64,000 bases of DNA from Variovorax sp. PBL-H6 (GCF_901827155.1 NZ_LR594659.1:682001-746000), one strand, 5' to 3'; positions 18,423-28,140 are shown, numbered from the stretch's first letter. Notes: a model not told the origin generated them from the letters alone. A program made the numbers and translations.

Positions 18423-18499
18423 TGGGGGACAGCAGCGAGGCGTGTTCGACGCTGGAGGAGAATGGGGTCCCCGAAAGAACACATTCCGAGCAACGAGAC

Positions 18500-19336
18500 A
18501 TGACCGCAGCAAGCCTGGACGAGCTGTTTGCCGAGAACCATTCGCTGCCCTCGGTCCCGAAGGTGGTCCGGGACCTCATCGAAGTCCTGAGCAACGACAA
18601 CGCCACGCTCTCGCAGGTGGCCCGCAAGATCGATGTGGACCAGGTGCTCACCGCCCGGATGCTGCGCCTGGCCAACTCGCCCTTCTACGGCGTCCGCCGG
18701 AAGATCTCGACCATGGAAGAGGCGATCCGGATGCTCGGTCTGTCGTCCATCCGCACGCTGGTCATCAGCGCCAACCTCACGGGGACCTTCAAGAAAGTCC
18801 CCCATGTGGACCTGCCGAAGTTCTGGCGCCACAGCCTGCGCGTCGCCTCCGCCGCCCGCCACCTGGCCGGCGCGAGCCGCGCCGCCGACCCGAACCTCGC
18901 CTTCACCGTGGGCAGCATGCATGCGATCGGCCACCTGATCATGTGCATCGTCATGCCCGATGAGATGGCGCCGCTCAACAAGGCCTGCCCGATCGACGCC
19001 ATGGGCAGGCTGGACGCCGAGGAGCAGGCCTTCGGCTACCACTTCGGCGACGTCAGCGCGAAGCTGGCCTCGCGCTGGAATTTCTCCGACGAATTCGTCA
19101 CGGCGCTGAGCGGTTTCGCGCGGCCGCTGCGAGCGCAGCCCTTCGATGCGCTGGCCGGCGTCGTGCACGTGGCCGCGTGGCGCGTGGCGCTGGACCGCGA
19201 CGGGCCGGCGCTGTCCGTCGACTTCGAGAGCTGGCCATCGGAGGTCGGGCGAGCGGCCGGCCTCTCGCGGGAAAGCGTCGAGGACATGCCGCCGCCTTCC
19301 GAACTTGCCGCCGACCTCGAGCTCATGATCGCCTGA
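18500..19336 (+). CDS. HDOD domain protein
   Basis: A 278-residue cytoplasmic protein. An HDOD domain covers about residues 10-205 (LPSVPKVVRDLIEVLSNDNATLSQVARKIDVDQVLTARMLRLANSPFYG, typical HDOD helices). These domains resemble HD phosphohydrolases but usually lack the metal site and act in signalling. An in-frame ATG at 18422 overlaps the livK stop, so the start is uncertain; GAGCAACGAG before 18500 is a weak ribosome site. The gene directly follows the transporter operon with no obvious functional link. Confidence 0.85.
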   Translation: MTAASLDELFAENHSLPSVPKVVRDLIEVLSNDNATLSQVARKIDVDQVLTARMLRLANSPFYGVRRKISTMEEAIRMLGLSSIRTLVISANLTGTFKKVPHVDLPKFWRHSLRVASAARHLAGASRAADPNLAFTVGSMHAIGHLIMCIVMPDEMAPLNKACPIDAMGRLDAEEQAFGYHFGDVSAKLASRWNFSDEFVTALSGFARPLRAQPFDALAGVVHVAAWRVALDRDGPALSVDFESWPSEVGRAAGLSRESVEDMPPPSELAADLELMIA

Positions 19337-19510
19337 GCCCCGGCCAGGCTGCGTCAGCTTCACCGCACCCACGCACTAGAACTAATGCCCGACGACGGAA
19401 ATCACGTCCAAGGCGACAAGTTTCAGCGCGGGCCGCTTTTTGCGTCGTCCTTCACACCCATCCGAGCAAGCCCGCGCTTACGATGGCCGCAACCCCCCAG
19501 ATCGTTATAC

Positions 19511-20080
19511 ATGCAAACTTATCCGGATCCTCCCACGCAGCCCGCCACGGAGGCATGGGTGGATCAGCTGCGCATCATCACCGCGGCCGGGCGCTTTCAA
19601 GCCGGAGAGGTGTCGGTGCAGCGCGCCATCGGCGAATTGCTGGGCCTCGTGCGCGACCTGCTGAAGCTCGACGTGGTCTTCGTCAGCGAGGTCGTGAACG
19701 GCCGCCGCGTCTTTCGCCATATCGAGTCGCAGGACAACGCCTCGCCGATCCGGCCCGGCGACTCCGCACCGCTCGAGCAGACGATCTGCCAGCGCATCCT
19801 CGATGGCCGCATGCCGAACGTGGTGCGCGATGTCAGCGCAGTGCGCGACGCGCAAGGGCTGCCGCGCAACTTCGAGGGCATGGGCACGCACATCGGAGTG
19901 CCGGTCCGCATGGCCGACGGCACGCTCTACGGCATGTTGTGCGGCTTCAACATGAGCGGCGTGACCGAGCTCGACGAGCGCGATGTGCGGCGCCTCGAAG
20001 TGGCCGCGGGAGCGGCGGCGCGCCTGCTGGCGAGCGCGGACGGACGCGAGCACCCGCCTTCCGACCCCGCCCTGGCCTAG
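19511..20080 (+). CDS. GAF domain sensor-like protein
   Basis: A 189-residue protein with a single GAF domain from about residue 20 to 175 (VVFVSEVVNGRRVFRHIE, PLEQTICQRILDGRMPNVVRDV, GTHIGVPVRMADGTLYGMLCGFN). There is no output domain, signal or membrane segment, so it may be a stand-alone ligand or redox sensor. Start ATG at 19511 (MQTYPDPPTQPAT); the frame extends to 19385 but with atypical composition. Its stop overlaps the VOC gene stop tail to tail (shared CTAG at 20077-20080). Confidence 0.85.
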   Translation: MQTYPDPPTQPATEAWVDQLRIITAAGRFQAGEVSVQRAIGELLGLVRDLLKLDVVFVSEVVNGRRVFRHIESQDNASPIRPGDSAPLEQTICQRILDGRMPNVVRDVSAVRDAQGLPRNFEGMGTHIGVPVRMADGTLYGMLCGFNMSGVTELDERDVRRLEVAAGAAARLLASADGREHPPSDPALA

Positions 20081-20457
20081 CCCGCGGCCTCGGACGCGTC
20101 GAAGTCCAGTTCCACCTTGGCGCCGTTGGGGTCATGGCAGAAGAGTTGCCAGATCCCCCCACCGGGCAGCTGCCGCAGCTCGTACTTCGTCCCGCTTGCG
20201 TCGAAGCGCGCCTTCACGGTGCGCAGGTCGCGCGCGGTGAAGGCCATGTGGTCGATCACGCCCGCGCGCTGCGCGGGCACTGGGCGATCGAAGTAGAGGT
20301 GCACCAGCGCTTGCGGGCCCTCGCCGTAGAGCCAGGCGCCGGGAAAACCGAGGTTCGGCCGGTGGCCGATCCGCAGCCCGAGCAGGCCGGTGTAGAACTC
20401 CAGCGTTTTCTTCTCGTCCTCCGCAATGACGGTGAAGTGGTTCATTCCGATGATCAT
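20077..20457 (-). CDS. VOC (glyoxalase/dioxygenase fold) protein
   Basis: A 126-residue two-module VOC protein. Candidate metal ligands are His7 (MNHFTV), His in VIDHMAFTARDL and Glu in GAKVELDFD. It could be a lyase, dioxygenase or isomerase acting on a ring or diketone metabolite. It is last gene of the long minus-strand catabolic operon, 23 bp after the fused oxidoreductase. Start ATG at 20457 (MIIGMNHF). Confidence 0.88.
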   Translation of the reverse strand: MIIGMNHFTVIAEDEKKTLEFYTGLLGLRIGHRPNLGFPGAWLYGEGPQALVHLYFDRPVPAQRAGVIDHMAFTARDLRTVKARFDASGTKYELRQLPGGGIWQLFCHDPNGAKVELDFDASEAAG

Positions 20458-20480
20458 GGGATGGCTCCTTCTTGGTTTGT

Positions 20481-21941
20481 TCAGGGCAGCAGGACCAATG
20501 CGCCCAGCGTTGCGCGTGATTCGAGCCGCGCGTGCGCCTGCGCCGCGGATTCCAGCGAATGGCGCTCGATGGGCGGCAGCCGGATGCTGCCGTCGGCGAG
20601 CGCATCCCACACGCGCTGCGCCCGCTCGGCCAGCTGCGCCCGGCCCGCCACATAGTCGAACACCACCGGCCGCGAGAAACTCAGCGACTTCGCGACCAGC
20701 GCATCGGGCGGCAGCGGTGCCAGCGGGCCACTGGCCTGGCCGAGGCTGATCCAGTGGCCGCGGCGCGCCAGCGACGCCAGGTTTTCGTCGCGAGCCGCAT
20801 CGCCCAGCCCGTCGATCAACACGTCGACACCGCCGCAGGCGCGCTGCACGGCATCGGCGAAGCGGTAGTCGCGCGTCACGATCGCATGTTCGCATCCGTG
20901 CTCACGCGCGACGCGGGCCTTCGCCTCGCTGGACACGGTGCCCAGCACCGTCGCGCCCATCCGGCGTGCCCAGGCGCAAACCAGCAGGCCCACGCCGCCG
21001 GCCGCTGCGTGCACCAGCAGCCGCGTGCCGCGCTGCACCCGGCCCAGATCGTGCAGCAGGTAGTCGGCGGTGATGCCCTTGAGCAGCAAGGCGGCCGCGG
21101 TCTCGTCCTCGATCTCCGCGGGCAGGCGCACCACCCAGTCCGCCGGCACGCAGCGCACGCCGCAGTAGGCACCGGGTACCGGACCGAGGTAGGCCACGCG
21201 ATCGCCCGGCAGCAGCCCGCTTACCTGCGGCCCCACATCGAGCACGCTGCCCGCAGCCTCCATGCCGGGCACCAGCGGCAAGGCCGACGGGATCCATCCG
21301 CGCCGCAGGTAGATGTCGATGTAGTTGACGCCGATCGCACGCTGGCGGATGCGCACCTCGCCCGCACGCGGCGCCGGCGCTTCGCCGTCCTGCGTCCGCA
21401 GCATTTCGGGCCCGCCATGGCGCTCGAGCGCCACGCGGCGCGTGGGCAAGGGCAGGGCGTCCGGCATCGGCGCCGACGCAGCGCTCGCGCGCAGATCGCC
21501 ACCCTGGCGCAGGTAGCGCCGCAGGTTCTCGAAGCCCGCCTCGTACACCCCTTGCGCCACCATGTCGCGCAGCTCGCGCTCCATGCCCGGCGGCGTGTCG
21601 AAGCGCGATTCCCAATGCCAGAAGGTGCGGTTGCCGTCGGTCACCGGCTTCAGCGTGACCGTGGCCACGTAGCGTTGCAGCGGCACCGTCGCCTCGACGA
21701 TGCAGTAGGTGCTCTTGTGCTCGCGGTCCGACAGCGTCAGCAACTGCTCGCGGATGCGGTTGCCGTCCCTGAGGGTGAAGCTGCGAATGCAGCCCACCTG
21801 GTCGCTGCGCTCGCCGCCCTCGATCCGGCTGGTCTCCACCGCCTCGTGCCACTGGTCGTGGCTGTTGAAGTCGCGCAGCACCGCCCAGACGCGCTCGATC
21901 GGCGCGTCGATGAGGGTCGAGCGAACCACCCGTTGGAGCAT
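20481..21941 (-). CDS. SRPBCC domain fused to zinc-free quinone oxidoreductase (MDR)
   Basis: A 486-residue two-domain protein. Residues 1-148 form an SRPBCC/polyketide-cyclase-like module (DAPIERVWAVLRDFNSHDQW, VTLKPVTDGNRTFWHWESRFD). After a short linker, residues 165-486 are an MDR NADPH:quinone reductase (GVNYIDIYLRRG, PLVPGMEAAGSVLDVG, dinucleotide motif AAAGGVGLLVCAWARRMGA). Zinc-ligand cysteines are not evident. The N-module is clearly paralogous to the stand-alone SRPBCC protein encoded just upstream (shared FNSHDQW/FNGLPQWH, VGCIR, LTLSD/LALSD). An unusual fusion; the MDR activity likely reduces an enone or quinone intermediate. Confidence 0.88.
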   Translation of the reverse strand: MLQRVVRSTLIDAPIERVWAVLRDFNSHDQWHEAVETSRIEGGERSDQVGCIRSFTLRDGNRIREQLLTLSDREHKSTYCIVEATVPLQRYVATVTLKPVTDGNRTFWHWESRFDTPPGMERELRDMVAQGVYEAGFENLRRYLRQGGDLRASAASAPMPDALPLPTRRVALERHGGPEMLRTQDGEAPAPRAGEVRIRQRAIGVNYIDIYLRRGWIPSALPLVPGMEAAGSVLDVGPQVSGLLPGDRVAYLGPVPGAYCGVRCVPADWVVRLPAEIEDETAAALLLKGITADYLLHDLGRVQRGTRLLVHAAAGGVGLLVCAWARRMGATVLGTVSSEAKARVAREHGCEHAIVTRDYRFADAVQRACGGVDVLIDGLGDAARDENLASLARRGHWISLGQASGPLAPLPPDALVAKSLSFSRPVVFDYVAGRAQLAERAQRVWDALADGSIRLPPIERHSLESAAQAHARLESRATLGALVLLP

Positions 21942-22027
21942 CAGGCCGTCCGCCGGGCCGCCCCAAGGGCGGACTGCGTCCCCTCGGGGGGCAGCGAATA
22001 CGCGAAGTGATGATGAGCGCGGGGGGC
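21942..22027 (-). repeat. Intercistronic repeat copy B, abutting the SRPBCC-MDR start
   Basis: In the minus orientation this reads much like copy A (TCACTTCGCGTATTCGCTGC, CCCCCCGAGGGGAC, GGGGCGGCCCGGCG) and ends GGCCTG immediately before the ATG at 21941. It fills the gap between the two SRPBCC genes. Confidence 0.8.
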
Positions 22028-22034
22028 CATATCT

Positions 22035-22475
22035 TCAGCCTCGTCCGAAGTGGCGCTTCAAGGCCTCGAATCCGCCCTGGAAGACGCCTTGCCCGATCGA
22101 CTCGGCCAACTCGCGCTCGCGGCCCTCGCCGCAGTCGAACTCCGCGCTCCACTCCGCGAAGCAGCGCCCGCCGTCCGTCACCGGCGTGAGCTTGAGCGTC
22201 GCGATGTAGTTCGCCACCCCCATCGGGCTCTCGAGGATCTCGTAGCTGCAGCTGTACTCGTAATCCGACAGCGCCAACAGCCGCTCGCGGATCGTCCCCC
22301 CGTCCTTCGTATGGAACTGCCGGATGCAACCCACGCGGTCCGCTGGCTGCCCGTTCTCGATGCGGCTGTCCGCGATCGACGGGTGCCACTGCGGCAGGCC
22401 GTTGAAGTCGCGGATGCGCGACCACACGTTGTCGGCAGTCGAATCGATGACGCTGGAGACGTAGACCTGCACCAT
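22035..22475 (-). CDS. SRPBCC family protein
   Basis: A 146-residue helix-grip (START/Bet v1-like) protein with a hydrophobic ligand cavity: VIDSTADNVWSRIRDFNGLPQWHPSI, VGCIRQFHTKDGGTIRERLLALSDYEY, LKLTPVTDGGRCFAEWSAEFD. It is paralogous to the N-terminal domain of the downstream fusion, so it probably binds the same class of hydrophobic intermediate. It starts 3 bp after the flotillin stop. Not catalytically diagnosable from sequence. Confidence 0.88.
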   Translation of the reverse strand: MVQVYVSSVIDSTADNVWSRIRDFNGLPQWHPSIADSRIENGQPADRVGCIRQFHTKDGGTIRERLLALSDYEYSCSYEILESPMGVANYIATLKLTPVTDGGRCFAEWSAEFDCGEGRERELAESIGQGVFQGGFEALKRHFGRG

Positions 22476-22478
22476 CCG

Positions 22479-24179
22479 TCATTCCTTCTTGTTGCCGACG
22501 CCCGACAGCAGCGGCGCCTGCGTGCCCGCGGGGTCGCCCACCAGGCGCTGGATGTCGCCACCCTCGATGCCGATCTCGCGCAGCAGCTGGTCGACCAGCG
22601 GCGCCTGCGCGCGGAAGCGCAAAGCGGAATTCACCAGTCCGTCGGCAAAGCCGCCGTTCGCATCGCCGTTGGGAACGCCCCCGTGCGACCCGCCTCCACC
22701 CAGTCCCTCCACATGCAGGATCTTGATGCCCTCGATGCGCTCCATCGGCCGCACCGACTCGCGGATGATGGCTTCGGCCTTCTCCACCAGCTTCATGCGC
22801 AGGGCCGACATGCGGGCATCGGCCGAGAGCATGTTGTGCGCCTCGTTCATCATGCGCTGCGCCTCGGCCTCGATCTCGGCGCGCACGCGCATCGCCATCG
22901 ACTTGATCTTGTCCGCATCGGCGTCCGCCTCGGCCTGGGCGCGCAGCGCGGCGCCGCGGTCGGCGCTGGCCTCCTTCTCCGCCTGCGCGGCGGTCGTCAG
23001 GCGCAGCGCATCGCGCTCGGCAGCCTGGGCCGCGCCGATCAGCTCGATGGCTTTCCTGCGCTCGGCCATCTCCACCTCGCGCGCGGTGAACACCTTCTCT
23101 TCGGCCGAGACGGCCTGGGCGCGCGCGGATTCGGCCTCGGCCTGCGCCTCGCTCTGCGCCTTGCTCTCGCGCGCCACCGCAATCGCGCGCTGCTGCTCGG
23201 CCAGCTCCTGCGACAGGCGGCGCTCGATCTCGGCGCCCTGGATCGCGCGTTCCTTGGCGATGCGCTCCTGCTCGATGGTCTGCTCGGCCCGGATGCGCGC
23301 GGCATCGATGCTCTGCTTGGCTGCGATCTGCGCGCCCTCGGCGTCCTGCTCGCGCTGGGCGCGCTCGGTTGCCAGCTCGGCGCGCTGGCGGGCACGCGCG
23401 ATCTCCACCTCGCGCTGCTGCGCGAGGCGCGCATGCTCGCCCTCGCGGTCGATCTCCAGCGAGAGCTTCTCGGCCTCGAGGTTCTTGTTGCGGATCGCGA
23501 TCAGCGTGTCCTGCTCGACGTCGTTGCGCTGCTTCTTGCGGTGCTCGATCTGCTCGGTCAGGCGCGTCAGGCCTTCGGCGTCGAAGGCGTTGCTCGGGTT
23601 GAAGAACTCCATGCCGGTCTGGTCCAGCTGCGTCAGCGAGGCGGCCTCCAGCTCGAGGCCGTTCTTGGTGAGGTCCTCGGCCACCGATTCGCGCACGCGC
23701 TTCACGTAGGCGCCGCGCTTCTCGTGCAGTTCCTCCATCGTCATCTCGGCGGCAGCGGTGCGCAGGGCGTCGACGAACTTGCCCTCGACCAGCTCCTTCA
23801 GCTGCTCGGGCTCCATGGTGCGCAGGCCCAGCGTCTGCGCGGCCGCTGCCACCGCGTCGGCGCTGGCGGCCACCCGCACGTAGAACTCGGCGATCACGTC
23901 CACCCGCATGCGGTCCTTGGTGATGAGCGCCTTGTCGCGCCCGCGGCTCACCTCGAGGCGCAGTGTGTTCATGTTGACCGGGATCACGTCGTGCACGATG
24001 GGCAGCACGAAGGCGCCGCCGTCGAGCACCACCTTCTGCCCGCCCAGGCCGGTGCGCACGAAGGCCCGCTCCTTCGAGCTGCGCAGGTAGAGCCAGTGGA
24101 GCAGCCAGACCGCGATCGCGACCACGATCGCGACCACGATGAGCCCCAGGATGAAGTTGCCGAATTGAGCGCCGGACAT
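22479..24179 (-). CDS. Flotillin-family (SPFH) membrane scaffold protein
   Basis: A 566-residue protein. An N-terminal membrane segment spans about residues 9-32 (FILGLIVVAIVVAIAVWLLHWLYL), followed by an SPFH/Band 7 domain to about 200 (RTGLGGQKVVLDGGAFVLPIVHDVIPVNMNTLRLEV, ALITKDRMRVDV). A long Glu/Ala-rich coiled coil (about 220-440) and the flotillin C-terminus complete it. Flotillins oligomerise in ordered membrane domains and organise transport or signalling complexes. Its place between the Tm-1-like pair and the SRPBCC genes of a catabolic/transport operon is unusual. Confidence 0.93.
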   Translation of the reverse strand: MSGAQFGNFILGLIVVAIVVAIAVWLLHWLYLRSSKERAFVRTGLGGQKVVLDGGAFVLPIVHDVIPVNMNTLRLEVSRGRDKALITKDRMRVDVIAEFYVRVAASADAVAAAAQTLGLRTMEPEQLKELVEGKFVDALRTAAAEMTMEELHEKRGAYVKRVRESVAEDLTKNGLELEAASLTQLDQTGMEFFNPSNAFDAEGLTRLTEQIEHRKKQRNDVEQDTLIAIRNKNLEAEKLSLEIDREGEHARLAQQREVEIARARQRAELATERAQREQDAEGAQIAAKQSIDAARIRAEQTIEQERIAKERAIQGAEIERRLSQELAEQQRAIAVARESKAQSEAQAEAESARAQAVSAEEKVFTAREVEMAERRKAIELIGAAQAAERDALRLTTAAQAEKEASADRGAALRAQAEADADADKIKSMAMRVRAEIEAEAQRMMNEAHNMLSADARMSALRMKLVEKAEAIIRESVRPMERIEGIKILHVEGLGGGGSHGGVPNGDANGGFADGLVNSALRFRAQAPLVDQLLREIGIEGGDIQRLVGDPAGTQAPLLSGVGNKKE

Positions 24180-24195
24180 GGATGTCGTCTCCTCT

Positions 24196-25026
24196 TTATC
24201 TCGTGATCTGCAGGAAGCGCCGCGTGGTCTCGGTCAGCGCCGTTTCGGTGGGCAGCCGCTCCATCGAGCTGGCGCCGTAGAAGCCGTGGCACGCGGGGCA
24301 GCGGGCAAGCACGTGCCGCGCGTCGTCGGGCGTGGCGATGGGGCCGCCGTGGCACAGCACGATGACCTGCGGGTTCACCGAATGCGCTGCCTGCGCCCAG
24401 GCGTTGATGCGGTGCACGCAGTCGTCGAGCGTGAGCGCGGTGCCCGCGCCGATGGCCCCGCCGGTGGTGAGGCCCAGGTGGCACACGACGATGTCCGCCC
24501 CGGCCGCCGCCATGGCGCGCGCATCGGCCTCGCTGAACACATAGGGCGTGGTCAGCATGTTCATCGCGTGGGCGCGTGCGATGAGCTCGACCTCCAGCGC
24601 GTAGCCCATGCCGGTTTCCTCGAGGTTGGCGCGAAAGGTGCCGTCGATCAGCCCCACCGTGGGAAAGTTCTGCACGCCGGAGAAGCCGAGCGAGACCAGC
24701 CGCCGCAAGAACTCCTCCGGGATCATGAACGGGTCGGTGCCGTTGACGCCCGCCAGCACCGGCGTGTGCTTCACCACCGGCAGCACCTCGTGCGCCATCT
24801 CGCAGACGATCTCGTTGGCGTTGCCGTAGGCGAGCAGGCCCGCCAGTGAGCCGCGGCCTGCCATGCGGTAGCGGCCCGAGTTGTAGATCACGATCAGGTC
24901 GATGCCGCCGGCCTCCTCGCATTTGGCCGAGAGGCCGGTGCCGGCGCCGCCGCCGATGATCGGGCGGCCCTCGGCGATCTTGGCGCGGAAGCGTTCGAGC
25001 AGGGTGGATCGGGCGATGCGGGGCAT
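24196..25026 (-). CDS. TIM-barrel protein (phosphoenolpyruvate hydrolase-like; C-half of Tm-1 type)
   Basis: A 276-residue protein, [35 protein letters not shown], with [30 protein letters not shown] and [13 protein letters not shown]. This matches the PEP-mutase-like barrel family that in plants is the C-terminal domain of the tobamovirus inhibitor Tm-1; in bacteria it is normally encoded beside a UPF0261 gene, as here (5 bp from the fusion gene stop). The reaction is not known to me. [15 protein letters not shown] and VLCHGGPI probably form the active-site side of the barrel. Confidence 0.85.
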   Translation of the reverse strand: MPRIARSTLLERFRAKIAEGRPIIGGGAGTGLSAKCEEAGGIDLIVIYNSGRYRMAGRGSLAGLLAYGNANEIVCEMAHEVLPVVKHTPVLAGVNGTDPFMIPEEFLRRLVSLGFSGVQNFPTVGLIDGTFRANLEETGMGYALEVELIARAHAMNMLTTPYVFSEADARAMAAAGADIVVCHLGLTTGGAIGAGTALTLDDCVHRINAWAQAAHSVNPQVIVLCHGGPIATPDDARHVLARCPACHGFYGASSMERLPTETALTETTRRFLQITR

Positions 25027-25031
25027 GGTCG

Positions 25032-27311
25032 TCAGGCGCGTCGCGCGTGGCTGGGGTTGATGGACAGCTCTTGCCAGGCCGCTACGAGCGCATCGGCGAA
25101 GGCCTCGTCGTTGATGTGCAGGGGCAGGCGCTGCAGCTTGCGATCCGGTCCGGGCCGGAACGATTGCTCGATGGCGGCGAACAGCGCCCGGTCGGCCTCG
25201 GGGTTGTGGAAGGGCTGGCCCGGGCGGTCGATCGCCGATACGCCGCCCTCGGGGATCAGGAAGCGCAGCGGCCCGCGCATCGCGTTGAGCTTGGTGGCGA
25301 TGAAGGTGCCGATCGCCCGGCATTCCTCGGGCGTGGTGCGCATCAGCGTCACGGTCGGGTTGTGGCGGTACAGCTTGCGCGCCCTGAAGCGTTCGGGCAC
25401 CGTGTCCCAGGCGCCGAAGTTCACCATGTCCAGCGCACCGCAGGAGCCCACGTAGGGCAGGGCGCGGCGCGCGAACACGTCCATGCGCGTGGGCCCGGCG
25501 GAGAGCACGCCGCCCGCGATCTCGTCGGCGATCTCGGTCGTGGTGACGTCGATCACGCCGGCGAGCAGGCCGGAGTCCACCAGCTTTTCCATCGATTGGC
25601 CGCCGACGCCAGTGGCATGGAAGACCAGGCAGTCGCACCCTTCCTCGAGGCGCTTGGCCACTGCCTGCACGCAGGGCGTGGTCACGCCGAACATGGTGAG
25701 ACCGAGCGCGGGCTTGCTGTCGGCCGAAACGACGGGCGGATGCGCGATCATCCCCGCCAGTGCATGCGCCGCATTGGCCAGCACGCGCTCGCTGATGCGA
25801 TGGATGCCCTGCACGTCGGTGACCGAATACATCATGCAGATGTCGCTCGGCCCCACGTAGGGCCGCGTGTCGCCGCTCGCCATGGTCGAGACCATGACCT
25901 TGGGCACGCCGATCGGCAGCGCGCGCATGCCTTGCGTGGCCATCGAGGTGTTGCCGGAACCGCCGGCGGCGATGATCCCGCCGAGGTCGCGCCGCGTGCC
26001 GACGAAGGCCTCGAAAGCCTGCGCCATGGCGGCGGTTGCGCTGCCGCGGTCACCGCTGAAGACGGCCGCCTCGCCTTGCGGATGATGGCGCGCCACCTCG
26101 CGCGGATGCACGCTGGCCAGCGAGGTCCTGCCGGAGGTCGAGAGGTCCACGGTGACCACCCGCAAGCCCAGCCGCTCCAGGCACTGACGCAGGAAAAACA
26201 GCTCGCGGGCCTTGGTGTCGAAGGTGCCGGCGATGTACGCGGCGCGGGTGCTGCCCGCTGCCACCGAAAAGTCGAAGAGCCGCCCGGCGTTGCCGCCATC
26301 GCGATCCGCGGTCGCTCTCCCGCTCGCTCTCCCGCTTGCGGGAGAGGGCTGGGGTGAGGGCGAGTCCGCTGGTGCAGAGCGCGCGATGTCCACCACCGGC
26401 CCCGCCTCGCCGCCCGCGTTCCAGCGCGTGAAGCCGCGCACCCTCCCCGGCGCGACCCCGTCGAGCGAGGGCGCGCCGTCGCCATGCGCGCGCCGCACCG
26501 TGTAGACCTGCACCGGCGCGGAGACCCCGGGCCCTGTCTCCGGCCCCGGGCTGGCGCCTTCCTCGTCATGCCCGTTCGAGCGCACGCCCAGCAGGCGCTC
26601 CTGCAGCTCGCGGTCGCCGGCCAGTTGCGCGCTGGGCATCTGTTGCGTGATGCGTCCGTTGACCATCACGCCGATGCGATCGGCCACCGAGATCGCAACG
26701 CCCAGGTTCTGCTCGATCAGCAATACCGAGATGCGCCCCTCTGCCGCGAGTTCGCGCAGCGCCTGCGCCACCTGCTCGACGATCACTGGCGCGAGGCCCT
26801 CGGTGGGCTCGTCCATGACCAGCAGGGTCGGGTTCAGCAGCAGCGCCCGGCCGATGGCGAGCATCTGCTGCTCGCCGCCCGAGAGCTGCGCCCCTCCGTG
26901 GCCGCGGCGCTCTGCCAGGCGCGGGAACATGGTGTACACGCGATCCACCTCGCGCCGCTGCCGCGCGACCAGGCGCAGGGTCTCGTCCACCGACAACGAG
27001 GGCCAGACCCGCCGGCCTTGCGGCACGTAGGCGATGCCGCGCTGCGTGATCTCATGCGGCGCGAGGCCGAGGATCTGCTCGCCGGCCAGGCGAATGCTGC
27101 CGCGCGCCGGCACCAGGCCGGTGATCGCATTGCACAGCGTGGTCTTGCCCATGCCGTTGCGGCCCACGATGCCGAGCACGCCGCGTTCCAACGCCAGGCT
27201 CACGCCCTGCAGCGCATGGGCGCGGCCGTAGAACACGTCCAACGCTTCGATCGCCAGCACCGGTGCGGTGCTGCTCGCCGTTTTGTCGGGGGTGCTGCCG
27301 AACCAGGCCAT
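25032..27311 (-). CDS. LivF ATPase fused to UPF0261 (Tm-1-like ATP-binding) protein
   Basis: A 759-residue open frame. Residues 18-245 are a complete LivF: Walker [10 protein letters not shown], signature [16 protein letters not shown], Walker [14 protein letters not shown] and [10 protein letters not shown] low-complexity linker (about 250-345) includes [17 protein letters not shown], encoded by a CTCTCCC/GGGAGAG palindromic repeat. Residues about 352-755 are UPF0261 ([62 protein letters not shown]). A GTG at 26264 could start UPF0261 alone. It overlaps livG by 1 bp and is followed by the TIM-barrel gene. Confidence 0.85.
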   Translation of the reverse strand: MAWFGSTPDKTASSTAPVLAIEALDVFYGRAHALQGVSLALERGVLGIVGRNGMGKTTLCNAITGLVPARGSIRLAGEQILGLAPHEITQRGIAYVPQGRRVWPSLSVDETLRLVARQRREVDRVYTMFPRLAERRGHGGAQLSGGEQQMLAIGRALLLNPTLLVMDEPTEGLAPVIVEQVAQALRELAAEGRISVLLIEQNLGVAISVADRIGVMVNGRITQQMPSAQLAGDRELQERLLGVRSNGHDEEGASPGPETGPGVSAPVQVYTVRRAHGDGAPSLDGVAPGRVRGFTRWNAGGEAGPVVDIARSAPADSPSPQPSPASGRASGRATADRDGGNAGRLFDFSVAAGSTRAAYIAGTFDTKARELFFLRQCLERLGLRVVTVDLSTSGRTSLASVHPREVARHHPQGEAAVFSGDRGSATAAMAQAFEAFVGTRRDLGGIIAAGGSGNTSMATQGMRALPIGVPKVMVSTMASGDTRPYVGPSDICMMYSVTDVQGIHRISERVLANAAHALAGMIAHPPVVSADSKPALGLTMFGVTTPCVQAVAKRLEEGCDCLVFHATGVGGQSMEKLVDSGLLAGVIDVTTTEIADEIAGGVLSAGPTRMDVFARRALPYVGSCGALDMVNFGAWDTVPERFRARKLYRHNPTVTLMRTTPEECRAIGTFIATKLNAMRGPLRFLIPEGGVSAIDRPGQPFHNPEADRALFAAIEQSFRPGPDRKLQRLPLHINDEAFADALVAAWQELSINPSHARRA
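26327..26360 (+). repeat. CTCTCCC/GGGAGAG palindromic unit inside the fusion-gene linker
   Basis: CTCTCCCGC-TT-GCGGGAGAG (26327-26346) is a perfect 9-bp inverted repeat followed by GGCTGGGGTGAGGG. The same unit (hairpin plus GTGAGGG tail) lies in intergenic DNA at 30637-30671 and 40450-40485. Here it is translated as part of the LivF-UPF0261 linker. Confidence 0.8.
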
Positions 27312-28120
27312 CAGTGCCGGCTCCCCATGTAGATCGCCTGCACCTCGGCATCGTTCTCGATCTCTTCGGGGCTCCCGGTGCGCAGCGTGCGGCCGTTGTG
27401 CATCACGGTGACGCGGTCGACCACGCGCAGTGCGATGTCGAGGTCATGCTCGATCAGGACGAAGCTCATGTGCGCCGGCAGCGAGCGCAGCAGCGCTACC
27501 AGCTCGCGGCGCTCGGCCGGCGAGAGGCCGGCGGCCGGCTCGTCGAACAGGATCAGGCGGGGCGCCCCCGCCAGTGCCATGCCGATCTCGAGCTGGCGCT
27601 GTTGGCCATGGGCCAGGTTGGCCACGCGCTCGTCGGCGAGATGCGCCAGGCGCGTGCGCTCCAGAAGGTCCTGCGTGGCCTGCGTCGATGCATGCCCCGG
27701 GCCGGCCCGCAGGAAGCTGAAGCGCCCGTTGGCCACGCCGCGCACCGCGAGGAAGAGGTTGTCGCGCACCGTCAGCTCGCGGAACAGCAGCGAGGATTGG
27801 TAGGTGCGCCGCAGTCCCTTGCGGATGCGCTCGTAGGGCGGCAGCGTGGTGATGTCCTCGCCGAAGAAATGGATTCGGCCGGCCGTGGGCGGGAAGTCTC
27901 CGGTGATGGCGTTGAAGAGTGTCGTCTTGCCCGCGCCATTGGAGCCGAGGATGGCGTACTTCTGCCCGGCCGCGACCGTGAGCGACACATCGTCGACCGC
28001 GCGCAGTGCGCCGAAGGCGCGCGTCACTCCCGTCAGGCGCAGCGCATCGCCGGACAGCAGCTGCGCGCTGCCGCCGCTGCTGCGCGGCGCAGACGGTCGC
28101 AGGGGAGTGATCGTGGCCAT
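27311..28120 (-). CDS. livG: ABC transporter ATP-binding protein LivG (second system)
   Basis: A 269-residue ATPase. Walker A is GSNGAGKTT, the Q-loop region is [16 protein letters not shown], the signature variant is [15 protein letters not shown], Walker B is [12 protein letters not shown], and the H-loop is in LIEHDLDIA. An N-terminal Ser/Pro-rich extension (residues 1-25) precedes the domain. It partners with the LivF half of the next gene (stop/start overlap TGATG) and with the livH/livM permeases upstream. Confidence 0.93.
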   Translation of the reverse strand: MATITPLRPSAPRSSGGSAQLLSGDALRLTGVTRAFGALRAVDDVSLTVAAGQKYAILGSNGAGKTTLFNAITGDFPPTAGRIHFFGEDITTLPPYERIRKGLRRTYQSSLLFRELTVRDNLFLAVRGVANGRFSFLRAGPGHASTQATQDLLERTRLAHLADERVANLAHGQQRQLEIGMALAGAPRLILFDEPAAGLSPAERRELVALLRSLPAHMSFVLIEHDLDIALRVVDRVTVMHNGRTLRTGSPEEIENDAEVQAIYMGSRH

Positions 28121-28140
28121 CGTGCCGTGCCCTTGCCCCT

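Noticed and set aside
17285..18499. Extension of the HDOD protein frame back across livK
   Set aside because: The upstream part is a shadow of livK in another frame; the HDOD domain needs only the region after 18500.
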